From positions 11,543,362 through 11,607,361 of the forward strand of contig NC_091378.1 of the NCBI RefSeq assembly GCF_038502225.1: a stretch of 64,000 bases of DNA. The letters are read 5' to 3'. This document shows positions 1 through 10,034 of the stretch, piece by piece (the stretch's first letter is position 1; each line of letters begins with the position of its first letter). The translations under genes were made by a program, and so were the position numbers. This stretch comes from Cherax quadricarinatus (lineage: Eukaryota; Arthropoda; Malacostraca; Decapoda; Parastacidae). Under the pieces are notes generated by a model. The model was not told the origin of the DNA and did no database searches. It saw only the letters and a program-made list of their open reading frames with translations.

Positions 1-123
1 TGACGACACCATATCCCCAAAGATGAGACCACAGACCAAGCACTAAGAGACAAGCTTCCAACAAGGGACACCATAGCCATCAACAACAACCCTCAGGAAG
101 ACCCCATCACTGAACAATTAATT

Positions 124-972
124 TTGCCGGAATCAGAAGTCTATAAGGTGATAGTGTCATTTCCAGCAGGATCTTCAGAAGGTTACACTGGAATTCGACC
201 CCAACACCTCAAAGAGATGGTAAATCCAGTACTCGGTGCATCTGCATCAATTCTTCTTACCAAGTTAACTTTCGTCAACAACTGCCTGGCTGGGCAAATC
301 CCAGAAGAAATTAAGCCTTTATAGGAGTCTCACTATGTGCCTAGAAGCTGCCAGTTTACTCCATCTACACCAAGGCAGTGAAGCCGCAGCTCTTTCGGCA
401 AGGGCCTACATCAGGGAAGACAAGACACCAGAAGACAAGACCGTAGTCAAACTTGATTTTAGAAGTGCCTTTAATACGGTGAAGAGAGATATTGTCTTGC
501 CAGCTACAGCACACCCTCAATTCTTTTGTTTGGAGAACATGAAATCCTCTTATCAGAGGGTGTTCAGCAGGGTGACCCACTCGTTCCACTTCTCTTCTGC
601 TTGGCAGTAAGAGAACTAACTTCCAGCCTATGCAGCAAGCTCAACATCTGGTACCTGGATGATGGCACTCTGGCAGGTTCTGAAGAGTGCCTGTTAGAGG
701 ATTTACAACTGGTGAAAACACAGGGAGAAGACTTGGGACTCATCCTCAATCCCTCCAAGTGTGAAATCACAGTGAATCAGGAAATAATCACTGCCACGCG
801 AAAAATTCTCCCGGAAGTCTTTACTACCACTCCGTCCAACAGTACCCTCTTGGGAGCACCACTGGGTCACCAGGCCATTGACACTGTCCTCAAGGACAAA
901 TTGAACGACCTCAAGAGAATGGAGGAGAGAATGCTCTGTATCTCACTTCCTGAGATGTGCACCCTCTTTTGA
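124..972 (+). pseudogene. reverse transcriptase domain, frameshifted
   Basis: This RT would copy element RNA into DNA at the target site. It is read in three pieces: 124-324 (SFPAGS and RPQHLKE, finger region), 335-610 (DFRSAFNTVKRD, motif A with its Asp) and 526-972. The last piece holds EGVQQGDPLVPLLFCLAV (motif B) and the catalytic YLDDGTLAG (motif C), followed by LGLILNPSKCEI. Breaks are a stop after codon 66 and a frame change near 500-526. The palm motifs are intact in sequence, so loss of function comes from the frame breaks. It is followed directly by the nuclease-like domain of the same element. Confidence 0.75.
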
Positions 973-1515
973 CAACCCAACACTCGACGAATATGATGCT
1001 CACCTGAGATCAGCCTTTAAGAAGGCACTGAACCTATCACTACAGGATCGGCACTGGGATCAGGCAAGCCTCCCAGTGCGACTGGGAGGTACAGGGGTGT
1101 GCAAAGCAATGCATGTAGCTTTACCTGCTTTTCTCTCTTTGTGTTTGGCTTCCAGTGCATTAGTCAAGATCGTCCCTGAACACTTGAGAGATGTGGTAGG
1201 AGCTCAAGGTTTACTGAATTGCGATGCGGTGGGACACCCTTGCAGACTCCTCCAGGAAACCAGCTCCTCCTAAAGAGCACAAACAGTCCCACTGGGACAA
1301 ACCGATCATGGAAAAATTCGCCAACACAATGCTCACCAATGCTCCAGGAAAGGACAAAGCTCGTCTCCTAACGGTGATGGCACCACATTTAGATTTCCTT
1401 CTAGCTGTTCCCAATTCCTCCCTGGGCACTCGACTCGACCCACAAGGCATTCAGATTGGTGTTGCTCTTCGCCTAGCCGCCCCCATCCTCACCGAACAGG
1501 TGTATTTGCGCTAGG

Positions 1516-2079
1516 GTGATGGTTGATCAATTCGAACTTCATAGTCTCCTGTGTCACACATCAGAAGGGAAGTATGCCAGACATGAGGAGATCAATAACA
1601 TAAAGAAAAGCCTCGCCACAGCCCGTTGCCCAGCTCAACGGGAACCCCAAGTGCAGAGGTCTGACAGAAGTCAAAAGCGTCGTGATGGAGCCACTATGCT
1701 ACCTTGGAAGGATGGAAAGCAGATTGCCTGGGACTATACTTGTGCCGCCACATTGGCAGACACCTACTTGCCATACTCTGAAGCTGAAGGGGGTGGAGCT
1801 GCCAGCCACAGGGAGACCCAGAAGATCCGTAAATATGAAGACCTTCCCCCTTGATATAACTTCATCCCAATAGGGTTGGAGACACTTGGAGCATGGGGCA
1901 AGTGCACTCTAAAGTTCCTCAAAGAGCTGGGTGAAAAACTCATCATAGAAATCAAGGACCACAGGGCGGCTTGCTTCATCTTTCAGAGACTCAGTGTCGT
2001 GATCCAGAGAGGAAATGCCTGCAGCATTGGGGGCACGCGGCCATCTGCTGGAGAGGTGGACGAAATATTCGAGATGTAG
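1516..2079 (+). pseudogene. LINE C-terminal domain, PD-(D/E)XK-like
   Basis: This frame (1516-1854, then 1876-2079) carries RHEEINN, then RDGATMLPW, then AWDYTCAATL, then VETLGAWG and a basic helical tail. An Asp-Gly pair followed about 15 residues later by Trp-Asp-Tyr-Thr-Cys fits the spacing of the PD...D core of restriction-like endonucleases in R2-type LINEs. If homologous, the expected Pro before the first Asp is Arg here. A stop or frame change near 1855 splits the domain. The nuclease role is inferred from this pattern and from its position behind the RT. It could instead be a thumb or connection domain with no nuclease activity. Confidence 0.4.
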
Positions 2080-2185
2080 CTCTGAGTTATCTATGTTGTT
2101 TTACTCCGTACTGTATTTTTGTCAGTGTATTTTGTCAATGTATTTTGTCATTAAATAAAATACATATTAAATATAGGGGGTGGTA

Positions 2186-2294
2186 GGAGAACATTTTCAA
2201 AACGCTTCAGGGAAAACCTTGAGTTTTCCCTGAACCAAGTTTATTCTCTTTTCTGAGGATGAGGGTCCCCAGGACAGTTCTAGAGGAGGTACCT

Positions 2295-2297
<3 letters not shown>
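2186..2297. other. short spacer with no recognised feature
   Basis: This follows the LINE 3' end and leads into the TA tract. A short self-complementary stretch around 2212-2236 (GGGAAAACC and its near-inverse) could form a small hairpin. No gene is seen. Confidence 0.5.

Positions 2298-2381
<84 letters not shown>
2298..2381. repeat. (TA)n microsatellite
   Basis: An uninterrupted TA dinucleotide run of about 84 bp lies just left of the MITE and matches a second run on its right. Confidence 0.97.
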
Positions 2382-2388
<7 letters not shown>

Positions 2389-2396
2389 TTATATAT

Positions 2397-2787
2397 GTCG
2401 TGCCGAATATGTAAAACTGGTCAATTAGCAAGAACTCATTTAAAATTAAGTCCTTTCTGAAATTTTCTCTTATACGTTTAAAGATACATTTATATTTTTT
2501 TGATTAATGTTAATGTTAAAATTTTTAATTTTGCTCCAAAAGAATCTTAGAAAACTTACCTAACCTTATTACAACAAGAACAATTTATTTTAGCCTAACC
2601 CAACTAAACATATTTTATATTTGTTTACAATAATTTAATACTAAACAAGCACAGTGAAATATATTTTTTTCGTTAGGTTCAGAAAGATTTTGGCGAAATT
2701 ATTGCATACACAAATTTTCGCTTGTCCTATATGGCAAGATGAGCGTTGCTATTTAAGCCAAGATCGCAAGTTCTGCCTATTCGGCAC

Positions 2788-2790
<3 letters not shown>
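2397..2790. mobile_element. MITE with 13-bp terminal inverted repeats
   Basis: The 394-bp AT-rich unit is bounded by GTCGTGCCGAATA at 2397-2409 and its exact reverse complement at 2778-2790. It holds no supported ORF, so it is a non-autonomous element. Perfect ends of this kind point to DNA-transposon mobilisation. Both sides pass into TA runs, which fits a TA target as used by Tc1/mariner-type transposases; the superfamily is inference. The short ORFs called across it are not coding. Confidence 0.8.

Positions 2791-2869
<79 letters not shown>
2791..2869. repeat. (TA)n microsatellite
   Basis: A TA run of about 79 bp directly abuts the right terminal repeat of the MITE. Confidence 0.97.
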
Positions 2870-2872
<3 letters not shown>

Positions 2873-2943
2873 GAACATTAAAATGGTATAAAATACCGAC
2901 AGGTTGTTAGGTAAGACACATATGTAACAGTTAGGTATCTTTA

Positions 2944-2988
2944 TTTCGAAACGTTTCGCCTACACAGTAGGCTTCTTCAGTCAAGTAC
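2944..2988 (-). ncRNA. hammerhead ribozyme motif, type I
   Basis: Read on the minus strand, stem I (TTGA) is followed by the core CTGAAGA. The seventh core base is variable in known hammerheads, so A is allowed there. Stem II is GCCTAC-TGT-GTAGGC, then GAA, then the self-complementary ACGT that makes a minimal stem III, then the cleavage U, then TCGA closing stem I. All essential core bases are present. A two-pair stem III without a loop usually needs a dimer to be active. Activity is untested; the motif call rests on the base pairing. Confidence 0.65.
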
Positions 2989-3557
2989 AGAAAAGTTGAT
3001 AGAAGCAGAAGAGACTTGAAGACGATGTAATCAGTCCATCGCCCTTAAAGTTTTGAGGTGGTCAGTCCCTCAGTCTGGAGAAGAGCATTGTTTCATAGTC
3101 TGAAACAATATGGAGTTGAAGTGACAGGATGGAGCCTTATATAGCGCCAGGAGGTGAGACGTAGGTCACTAGTAGAACGCAGATGTTGGGAGGTCAGGTC
3201 CCTCTCAAATCCAGCCGTTCTCACTAGTAGAGGTTGTCGAAGTTGATTTCAGGTCTGTACCAAGATACCCTTGTGTTGCAGTGTTTGACAGAGTGAACAC
3301 CTCTGTCAAACACTGCAACACAAGGGTATCTTGGTACAGACCTGAAATCAACTTCGACAACCTCTACTAGTGAGAACGGCTGGATTTGAGAGGGACCTGC
3401 ACTATATAAGGCCCCATTCTGTCACTTCAACTCCATATTGTTTCAGACAACGGAACAATGCTCTTCTCCAGACTGAGGGACTGACCACCTCAAAACTTTA
3501 AGGGCGATGGACTGATTACATCGTCTTCAAGTCTCTTCTGCTTCCATCAACTTTTCT

Positions 3558-3604
3558 GTACTCGACTGAAGAAGCCTACTGTGTAGGCGAAACGTTTCGA
3601 AATA
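3558..3604 (+). ncRNA. hammerhead ribozyme motif, type I
   Basis: Stem I 5' strand TCGA (3562-3565), core CTGAAGA (3566-3572), stem II GCCTAC/GTAGGC (3574-3579, 3583-3588) with loop TGT, GAA (3589-3591), palindromic stem III ACGT (3592-3595), cleavage base U at 3596, and stem I 3' strand TCGA (3597-3600). Stem I pairs perfectly and all conserved core positions fit. This is the mirror partner of the minus-strand motif at 2944-2988. Confidence 0.68.
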
Positions 3605-3643
3605 AAGATACCTAACTGTTGCATATGTGTCTTACCTAACAAC

Positions 3644-4173
3644 ATATATATACATATATATTATTCTCCACACGCCCCTCAAGTGTTTTCCCTTCCTGCT
3701 TGTAACTTCACTTTTTCCTTATTTATGACACAGACGGACTATGGCAGTACCACTTCCTGGAGGTCTACTAATATGCCAACCTTCACTGATACTTTTATTT
3801 TTTTCTTACTTTCTTCCTTTTGTTTGTCTGTTATCTTTCCGCACTTGTTATCTGCTACCTCACAGTTCACTCACTAACCAACTTGACTTACACTTGACTT
3901 TCTGACTTTGGGTTTACTTATCCTTGTAAGTTGACTATTTGTAGCTCTGTGGCAGCAGGTGCCTGTTAGGCCTCTAACAGGCTTTGGCACTTTCAAATTT
4001 CCTGAAATTTCAGTGTTCCTGTCGCCTATTTCACTTTTAAGACTTCGTTGTCACTTGTTGGGTTGTTCACTGACCCAGTCACTATCACTGGCTTCTGCTA
4101 AGCACTAAAACACTCAATAAAAACGCTGAAATTCTGGGAGCCTTGTTGCCCCTACGCTTTGACCGCCGCGTTG
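3644..4173. other. no gene recognised
   Basis: Ordinary mixed sequence with stop codons in all frames. The only structure seen is a small hairpin, GCCTGTTAG at 3961-3969 against its inverse at 3974-3982. It probably belongs to an old unrecognised repeat. Confidence 0.5.
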
Positions 4174-4959
4174 TGTACTCATCTAATTGTGATTGCAGGG
4201 GTCGAGGCTCAGCTCCTGCCCCACCTCTTGACTGAGTGCTACTAGGTCCTCTCTCTCCCTGCTCCATGAGCTTTATCATACCTCATCTTAAAACTTTGTA
4301 TGGTTCCTGCCTCCACTACCTCACTTGCTAGTCTATTCCACTTCCTGACTACTCTATGACTGAAAAAATACTTCCTAACATCCCTTTGACTCATCTGGGT
4401 TTTCAACTTCCAATTGTGACCCCTTGTTTGTGTCCCCTCTTTTGAACATCCCGTCTCTATTCCACGCAGTATTTTGTATGTCGTTATCATGCCTCCCCTA
4501 ACCCTATTGTCTTCCAGTGTTGTCAGGCCGATTTCCCTTAACCTTTCTTCATAGGGCATTCCCATTAGCTCTGGAACTAACCTTGTCGCAAACCTTTGCA
4601 CTTTCTCTAATTTCTTGACCTGCTTGATCAAGTGTAGGTTCCAAACGGTGCTGCATACTCCAGTATGGGCCTGACGTACACGATGTACAGTGTCCTGAAC
4701 GATTCCTTACTATAAGGTATCGGAACGCTGTTCTCAGGCGCCCATACGCTGCAGCAGTTATCTGGTTAATGTGTGCTTCCGGAAATGTGTTCGGTGTTAT
4801 ACTCACCGCAAGATCTTAAGCGAGGTTTGTAGTCTTTGGCAACCTAGCCTATACTCCGTCTGTGGTCTTCTTTGCCCTTCTCTGATCTTCATTACTTTGC
4901 ATTTGCCTGGGTTAAATTCCAGAAGCCAGTTGCTGGACCAGGTGACCAGCCTGTCCTCT
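4174..4959 (-). mobile_element. family A (CR1-like) LINE, 5'-truncated 3' fragment (A1)
   Basis: Minus-strand coding reads KKLEKVQRFATRLVPEL, YEERLREIGLTTLED and VVRKWNRLASEVVEAG, the C-terminal region that follows the RT in CR1-type LINEs. The 3' end, read on the minus strand, is a run ending in TGAGTAC after CTGCAATCACAATTAG. The upstream end stops in NWLLEFNPGKCKVMKI, just after the RT palm, where the 3' end of copy A2 begins. It is a dead 5'-truncated copy. Confidence 0.85.
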
Positions 4960-5027
4960 GTACTCACCTAGTTGAGGTTGCAGGGGTCGAGTCCAAGCTC
5001 CTGGCCCCGCCTCTTCACTGGTCGCCA

Positions 5028-5970
5028 CTAGGTCACTCTCCCTGAACCGTGAGCTCTATCATACCTCTGCTTAAAGCTATGTATGGATCCTGCCTCCACT
5101 ACATCGCTTCCCAAACTATTCCACTTCCTGACTACTCTGTGGCTGAAGAAATACTTCCTAACATCCCTGCGATTCATCTGTGTCTTCAACTTCCAACTGT
5201 GTCCCCTTGTTGCTGTCCCATCTCTGGAACATCCTGTCTTTGTCCACCTTGTCAATTCCTCTCAGTATTTTGTATGTCGTTATCATGTCCCCCCTATCTC
5301 TCCTGTCCTTCAGTGTCGTCAGGTTGCTTTCCCTTAACCTCTCCTCGTAGGACATACCTCTTAGCTCTGGGACTAGCCTTGTTGCAAACCTTTGCACTTT
5401 CTCTAGTTTCTTTACATGCTTGGCTAGGTGTGGGTTCCAAACTGGTGCCGCATACTCCAATATGGGCCTAACGTACATGGTGTACAGGGTCCTGAACGAT
5501 TCCTTATTAAGATGTCGGAATGCTGCTCTGAGGTTTGCTAGGCGCCTACATGCTGCAGCAGTTATTTGGTTGATGTGCGCTTTAGGAGATGTGCCTGGTG
5601 TTACACTCACCCCAAGATCTTTTTCCTTGAGCGAAGTTTGTAGTCCCTGGCCCCCTAGACTGTACTCCGTCTGCAGTCTTCTTTGCCCTTCCCCAATCTT
5701 CATGACTTTGCACTTGTTGGGGTTGAATTCCGGGAGCCAGTTGCTGGACCAGGTCTGCAGCCTGTCCAGATTCCTTTTTAGTTCTGCCTGATCTTCGATC
5801 GAATGAATTCTTCTCATCAACTTCACGTCATCTGCAAACAGGGGCACTTTGGAGTCTATTCCTTCCGTCATGTCTTTCACAAATACCAGAAACAGCACTG
5901 GTCCTAGGACTGACCCCTGTGGGACCCCGCTGGTCACAGGTGCCCACTCTGACACCTCGCCACGTACCAT
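5028..5970 (-). pseudogene. family A RT palm and C-terminal region (A2)
   Basis: A 270-residue frame (5158-5970) starts at VRGEVSEWAPVTSGVPQGS (RT motif B). It continues to LFADDVKLMRR, whose Asp pair is the catalytic centre near 5826-5840, then NWLPEFNPNKCKVMKIGEGQ and the CR1-type thumb. A frame change near 5170-5250 moves the last part to 5028-5255 (FFSHRVVRKWNSLGSDVVEAG). The product would reverse-transcribe element RNA. The catalytic residues are intact but the protein is split from its endonuclease by frameshifts. Confidence 0.85.
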
Positions 5971-6056
5971 GACTCGCTGCTGCCTTCATGACAAGTATTC
6001 CCTGATCCATTGTAGTGCCTTTCTCGTTATCCCTGCAGTTTCCTCCAGTTTTTGCA

Positions 6057-6623
6057 CTAATCTCTTGTGTGGAAGTGTGTCAAACGCCTTCCTGCAGTCC
6101 AAGAAAATGCAATCCACCCACCCCTCTCTCTCTCTTGTCTTACTGCTGTCACCATGTCATAGAACTCCAGTAGATTTCTGACACAGGATTTCCTGTCCCT
6201 GAAACCATGTTGGCTGCTGTTGATGAGATCGTTCCTGTCTAGGTGTTCCACCACTCTTCTCCTGATAATTTTCTCCATGACTTTGCATACTATACATGTC
6301 AGAGACACTGGTCTGTAGTTTAGTGCTTCATGTCTGTCTCCTTTTTTAAAGATTGGGACTACATTTGCTGTCTTCCATGCCTCAGGAAATCTCCCTGTTT
6401 TGATAGATGTATTGAATATTGTTGTTAGGGATACACATAGCGCCTCTGCTCCCACTCTCAGGACCCATGGGGAGATGTTATCCGGCCCCATTGCCTTTGA
6501 GATATCTAGCTCACTCAGAAGCCTCTTCACTTCTTCCTCGGTTGTGTGCACTGTGTCCAGCACCTGGTGGTGTGCCCCACCTCTCCGTATTTCTGGAGCC
6601 CCTTCTGTCTCCTCTGTGAACAC
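6057..6623 (-). pseudogene. family A RT N-terminal part (A2)
   Basis: A 188-residue frame carries HTTEEEVKRLLSELDISKA, GPDNISPWVLR, PVSLTCIVCKVMEKIIRR and SSQHGFRDRKSCVRNLLEF, the finger motifs of LINE RTs. It ends in a wrong-frame tail near 6100 where motif A (DCKKAFDTV in sister copies) should follow. Motif A can be read in the next frame, so a single indel lies there. Confidence 0.8.
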
Positions 6624-6880
6624 TTCTTTGAATCTCTTGTTGAGTTCCTCAAATACTTCATGGTCATTTGTTGTTGTCTCTCCTCCTTCCTTCCTTAGCC
6701 TGATTACCTGGTCCGTGACTGTTGTTTTCCTCCTGATGTGGCTGTATAACAGCTCGAGTCAGATTTGGCTTTCGCTGCTATGTCGTTTTCATATTGTCGT
6801 TGGGCCTCCCTTCTTATCTGTGCATTTTCATTTCTGGCTCTACGATTGCTCTCCTTATTCTCCTGGGTTCTTTGCTTTCT

Positions 6881-7159
6881 TTATTTCTTCCATTCCCTAG
6901 CACACTTGGTTTTTGCCTCCATGCACCTTTGGGTGAACCATGGGCTCATCCTGACTTTTTCATTATTCCTGTTACCCTTGGGTACAACCCTCTCATCCTC
7001 CTTGTACATTGTTGCTACATATTCCATCATCTCATTAACTGGCTTCCCTGCCAGTTCTCTGTCCCATTGAACCCCGTTCAGGAAGTTCCTTATTCCCGTG
7101 TAGTCCCCTTCCTTGTAGTTTGTCTTCATTCGTCCTGGATTTCCTGATTCCCCCTCCAC
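6881..7159 (-). pseudogene. family A linker between endonuclease and RT (A2)
   Basis: The 92-residue frame reads GDYTGIRNFLNGVQWDRELAGK, then VPKGNRNNEKVRMSPWFTQRC. The PWFT block is typical of the stretch joining APE endonuclease to RT in CR1, I and Jockey LINEs. It is in a different frame from both neighbours. No catalytic role is known for this part. Confidence 0.7.
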
Positions 7160-7189
7160 TTGTAGCTATACTGTGTATTCAAAGCTTAA

Positions 7190-8149
7190 AACCACATGAT
7201 CGCTGGCCCCAAGGGGTCTTTCAAATGTGATGTCCTAAATATCTGCACTACTCTAGGTGAATACTAGGTCCAGTCTTGCTGGTTCATCCTCTCCTCTCTT
7301 TCTTGTAGTGTCCCTTACATGTTGGTACATGAAGTTTTCCAGTACCACCTCCATCATCTTAGCCCTCCATGTATCTTGGCCCAAATGTGGCTCCAAGTTC
7401 TCCCAATCGATCTCCTTGTGGTTAAAGTCACCCATGATCAGGAGCTTTGCCCTGCATGCATGTGCTCTTTTGGCCACTGCAGCCAGTGTGTCAACAATCG
7501 CTCTATTGCTCTCGTCGTACTCTTGCCTTGGCCTCCTGCTGTTCTGTGGTGGGTTATACATCACTGCAATTACCACCTGGGGACCTCCAGAGTGAAGCGT
7601 TCCTGCTATGTAATCGCTTGTTTCTCCACTGTCTCCTCTCTCCAGCTCATCAAAATTCCATCGATTTTTGATGAGCAGTGCGACTCCTTCACCCCCCCTG
7701 TTCCCTCTGTCTTTCCTCTGGATATGGTATCCCGTTGGAAAGATGGCATCTGTTATCATACATGTAAGCTTGGTTTCTGTGAGAGCTATGATGTCTAGTG
7801 ATGCCTCTTTGACTCTTTCGTGCCACTCCTCCCATTTATTTGTTATTCCATCAGTGTTTGTGTACCATACCTTCAGTTTCCTTTCCAACACTGTGGTTTG
7901 GGGGGCCTGTGAGGGTGGGAGACCTGGTAGCATACTGTGGGATTCTATAGCTGGCTGTTGGGTGGAAGCTGTGAGTATGGATTGTAGTTTGTGTTGGGAT
8001 GATGTGATAGGTTGTGGGGTCCTGAGGATAGTTCTGTGTGTGCTTGCCCTTGCTGCTCTGTCCTGCTCTGATTGACCTCTGCTGGTTCCATCATTGTCTC
8101 CTTTCCTAGCTCCTTTCGCTTTTTTATCCTCTCCCTCAGCTGCTGTCAT
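7190..8149 (-). pseudogene. family A APE-type endonuclease (A2)
   Basis: This would nick target DNA to prime reverse transcription. The 298-residue frame (7253-8149) contains KLKVWYTNTDGITNKWEE, LTETKL (catalytic Glu), VIAVMYNPPQ and MGDFNHKEIDW (Asp-Asn pair), and ends at ARLDLVFT. The final SDH box (GASDHVV) lies in another frame near 7192-7205. All catalytic residues can therefore be found, but a frameshift separates the last one. The first about 70 residues are Ser/Thr/Pro-rich and belong to the ORF1-ORF2 boundary. Confidence 0.85.
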
Positions 8150-8457
8150 TCTGTTTGTGTTCTGTCTCTATCTAGGAACACCCTCTTGTACTCTTCCGAG
8201 TATTTCAACCGTGGTTGCTCTTGCAGGATCCTGTTTCGCACTGTTTCTGTCCTGAGAATCAGCTTGATCGAACGTTTCTCCCCTTCAAGTACCCCCCTAT
8301 TCTCTGAAAATTTACAATCTCGTCCATATCTTCTTCACCTATTTCCGTGATGATGTTCTCAATCACCTTTCTTTCTGCCTGTCGTCTTTCAGTGTGTGTT
8401 CTTTCCTTTCTCTCCTGAAGCCCATGGATAAACACTGAATTTGCTTTTTCCTCCTCC

Positions 8458-8460
<3 letters not shown>
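8150..8460 (-). pseudogene. family A ORF1 C-terminal remnant (A2)
   Basis: The minus strand reads SVFIHGLQE, ENIITEIGEEDMDEIVNFQRIG and EYKRVFLDRDRTQTE in shifting frames. The same pattern is seen in the ORF1 of copy A6 (AIFVYGLQE, NFRRIG). It resembles the nucleic-acid-binding C-terminal part of LINE ORF1 proteins. The 5' end is cut off at the TG tract. Confidence 0.6.

Positions 8461-8520
<60 letters not shown>
8461..8520. repeat. (TG)n microsatellite
   Basis: A pure TG run of 60 bp sits exactly at the 5' truncation point of LINE copy A2, followed by a short CGCG stretch. Confidence 0.97.
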
Positions 8521-8525
<5 letters not shown>

Positions 8526-8528
<3 letters not shown>

Positions 8529-8995
8529 CCCCCACTTCTAGGTATTCATACTAAAACTTACCAATAGTAATTCTAACACTTATCAATTCTACTTATAAAA
8601 TACAGAAAGTGACTAGGTTGTAAAATTTAGCTTGTCTCAGCTTCTACAAGTGTCTGATGTTACCCCTCGCTAGACCGCTTTACTCATCACACTCTCGTCA
8701 ACACTATCTACACCTTATCTATGCTATTTCTACTCTAATTCTGGTAATAGCTTGCAGGAGTGAGTGACCAGTATCTAACAGTGGTCAGAGACCAGGATCT
8801 GACGACAAATGCATGTGTGTGTGTGTGTTTGTGTGTATAAAGTATAATGAACACTTGTCAATGCTCAGTAATAATTGGTCTGAAAGAGTAAATCAGCTGA
8901 TTTCGATATTCCACCTTTTTTTCTGCACTAGACATCCTACGGCAATGTTACTGAGGCTTGCCGACATCATTACTGAGACAGATAACAGGATCGTA
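8526..8995. other. no gene recognised
   Basis: AT-rich mixed sequence with a short second TG stretch at 8815-8836. No coding, tRNA-like or terminal-repeat signal seen. Confidence 0.5.
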
Positions 8996-8997
8996 TA

Positions 8998-9242
8998 TCA
9001 GGTAGTTGGCACACATTGTGCGAACACCTACGATGTGCTGCTATACCATATGTTAGATATATTGTGGGGTGAACAGGGTTGTGCAGTTACACAACTTAAT
9101 ATAACTGGATAGCAGAAACACTAGTTATATAGATTTATGTAACTGCACACTGTGGGTCATCCCACAATGTAACTATCATCTGGTGTAGTAGTAGTACACC
9201 GTAAGCGTTCCCACAATGTAGTAACCATACAGAGCAGGACAG
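8998..9242. repeat. long imperfect inverted repeat (fold-back)
   Basis: Two arms of about 110 bp (8998-9106 and 9122-9242) are imperfectly reverse-complementary around a loop near 9107-9121. The best paired parts are GTGCAGTTACA against TGTAACTGCAC, the ATTGTGGG blocks against CCCACAAT, and GCTGCTATACCA against its inverse. No ORF spans it. It may be a decayed MITE or fold-back element; a structured RNA is possible but unsupported. Confidence 0.6.
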
Positions 9243-9539
9243 AAACACAGTGTGGGAGTTCCCATAATGTAAATACTGAATAATGTATCGTTTTATAAAG
9301 GGTTTAAAAAATGACAAACTGATGAATTGGGGAACACTTGGGTATGTCTACTGTGCAGCCCAAGTGTTGTACCAGTGGGTTATTCATCAAGTGTATCATG
9401 TACATTAAGGTAGCAGGTATACCACTGGTGATCCTACAGTGTAACTAACATAAAGAGTAAGGGTAGCAGCACACTGCTACACTTGCCGCTGTGTAACTAT
9501 AATATACTGCTAGGCTTGTGTGTGTCTCAATCTTCATAC
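9243..9539. other. no gene recognised
   Basis: Further copies of the CCCA(C/T)AATGTAA motif of the neighbouring fold-back occur at 9210-9270, so the repeat may extend here. Otherwise nothing is seen. Confidence 0.45.
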
Positions 9540-9584
9540 TGCTAGGCTAATTAGACACATGTGCAACATCTGTGTAGCCTTACT

Positions 9585-9622
9585 CGTAGATCTTTCACCA
9601 TCGAGTGGCTTTATCAGTACAT
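9585..9622 (-). ncRNA. degenerate hammerhead-like motif
   Basis: The minus strand reads CTGATAA, a weak stem II (CCAC/GGTG region), then GAAAGATC. The core has A where G is required after CTGAT, and stem III lacks the ACGT palindrome. It is recognisable by position and by the shared downstream tail, but is probably inactive. Confidence 0.4.
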
Positions 9623-10034
9623 TACATGGACATAATACGAAGACTAGAAACATATACAGCAGACATTGGAAGACGAGGTAATCAGTCCCTCAGCCTACGA
9701 GCAGGCAGTAGCACAGGCAGTAAGATTGGTGTGGAAAGACATGTATAGTTCACTCTTAATACAGAGATAACTAAGAAACGAGTGTAAATATTGGCAGGAG
9801 TCAGATGGTAAGCAGCGAGAGTGTAGTAGCAGTATTACAATTGTAATGAGATGGGCTGGATTTCAGAGGACCTGTCAACATCATGTTACAGCGGTCTCCA
9901 GAATGGATAATATCCTTTTAATTAGCGATTTAGATATAGTGCAACTTCCAGATTTTTTAAGAACAGTGTTACAGCATTTAGGGCAGCCATCGTAAATCTT
10001 CTTTCTTAACGACCCTAGCAAGCTTCACTCTGCG

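Larger units (their letters stand above)
1..2185 (+). mobile_element. non-LTR retrotransposon, 5' end outside window, RLE-like type
   Basis: The 3' part of a non-LTR retrotransposon enters from the left edge. An open reading before position 124 runs into the RT N-terminus (SFPAGSSEGYTGIRPQHLKE). The RT palm follows with a YLDD box at 652-663, then a thumb-like region to about 1270, then a C-terminal domain to about 2080. The 3' end has an AATAAA at 2154-2159. No apurinic-type endonuclease is visible. The C-terminal RDG...WDYTC pattern instead recalls the restriction-like endonuclease of R2-type LINEs. At least four frame changes and stops make this copy dead. The RT call is firm; the clade and nuclease assignments are inference. 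Confidence 0.75.
2903..3643. mobile_element. fold-back element with a hammerhead motif at each outer end
   Basis: The left arm (2903-3293) and right arm (3301-3643) are inverted repeats around a 7-base loop at 3294-3300. The left arm has about 50 extra bases near 3140-3190. The whole unit begins GTTGTTAGGTAAG and ends with its reverse complement. Each outer end carries a hammerhead ribozyme motif facing outward, so each arm looks like the 3' part of one repeat unit joined head to head with another. Hammerheads occur in the terminal repeats of Penelope-like elements and in retrozymes. No protein is encoded. Confidence 0.75.
4960..8460 (-). mobile_element. family A (CR1-like) LINE, near full length (A2)
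   Basis: A 3.5-kb minus-strand LINE. In order of expression: the end of ORF1 (8150-8460), APE endonuclease (7190-8149), linker (6881-7159), RT N-terminal part (6057-6623), RT palm and thumb (5158-5970) and C-terminal tail (5028-5255). The 3' end is the family hallmark CTAGGTGAGTAC. Its 5' limit coincides with the TG microsatellite at 8461. Several frameshifts separate the pieces, so the copy cannot be active. Family A is CR1-like by its KVQRFATRLVPELRGMSYEE block. Confidence 0.88.
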
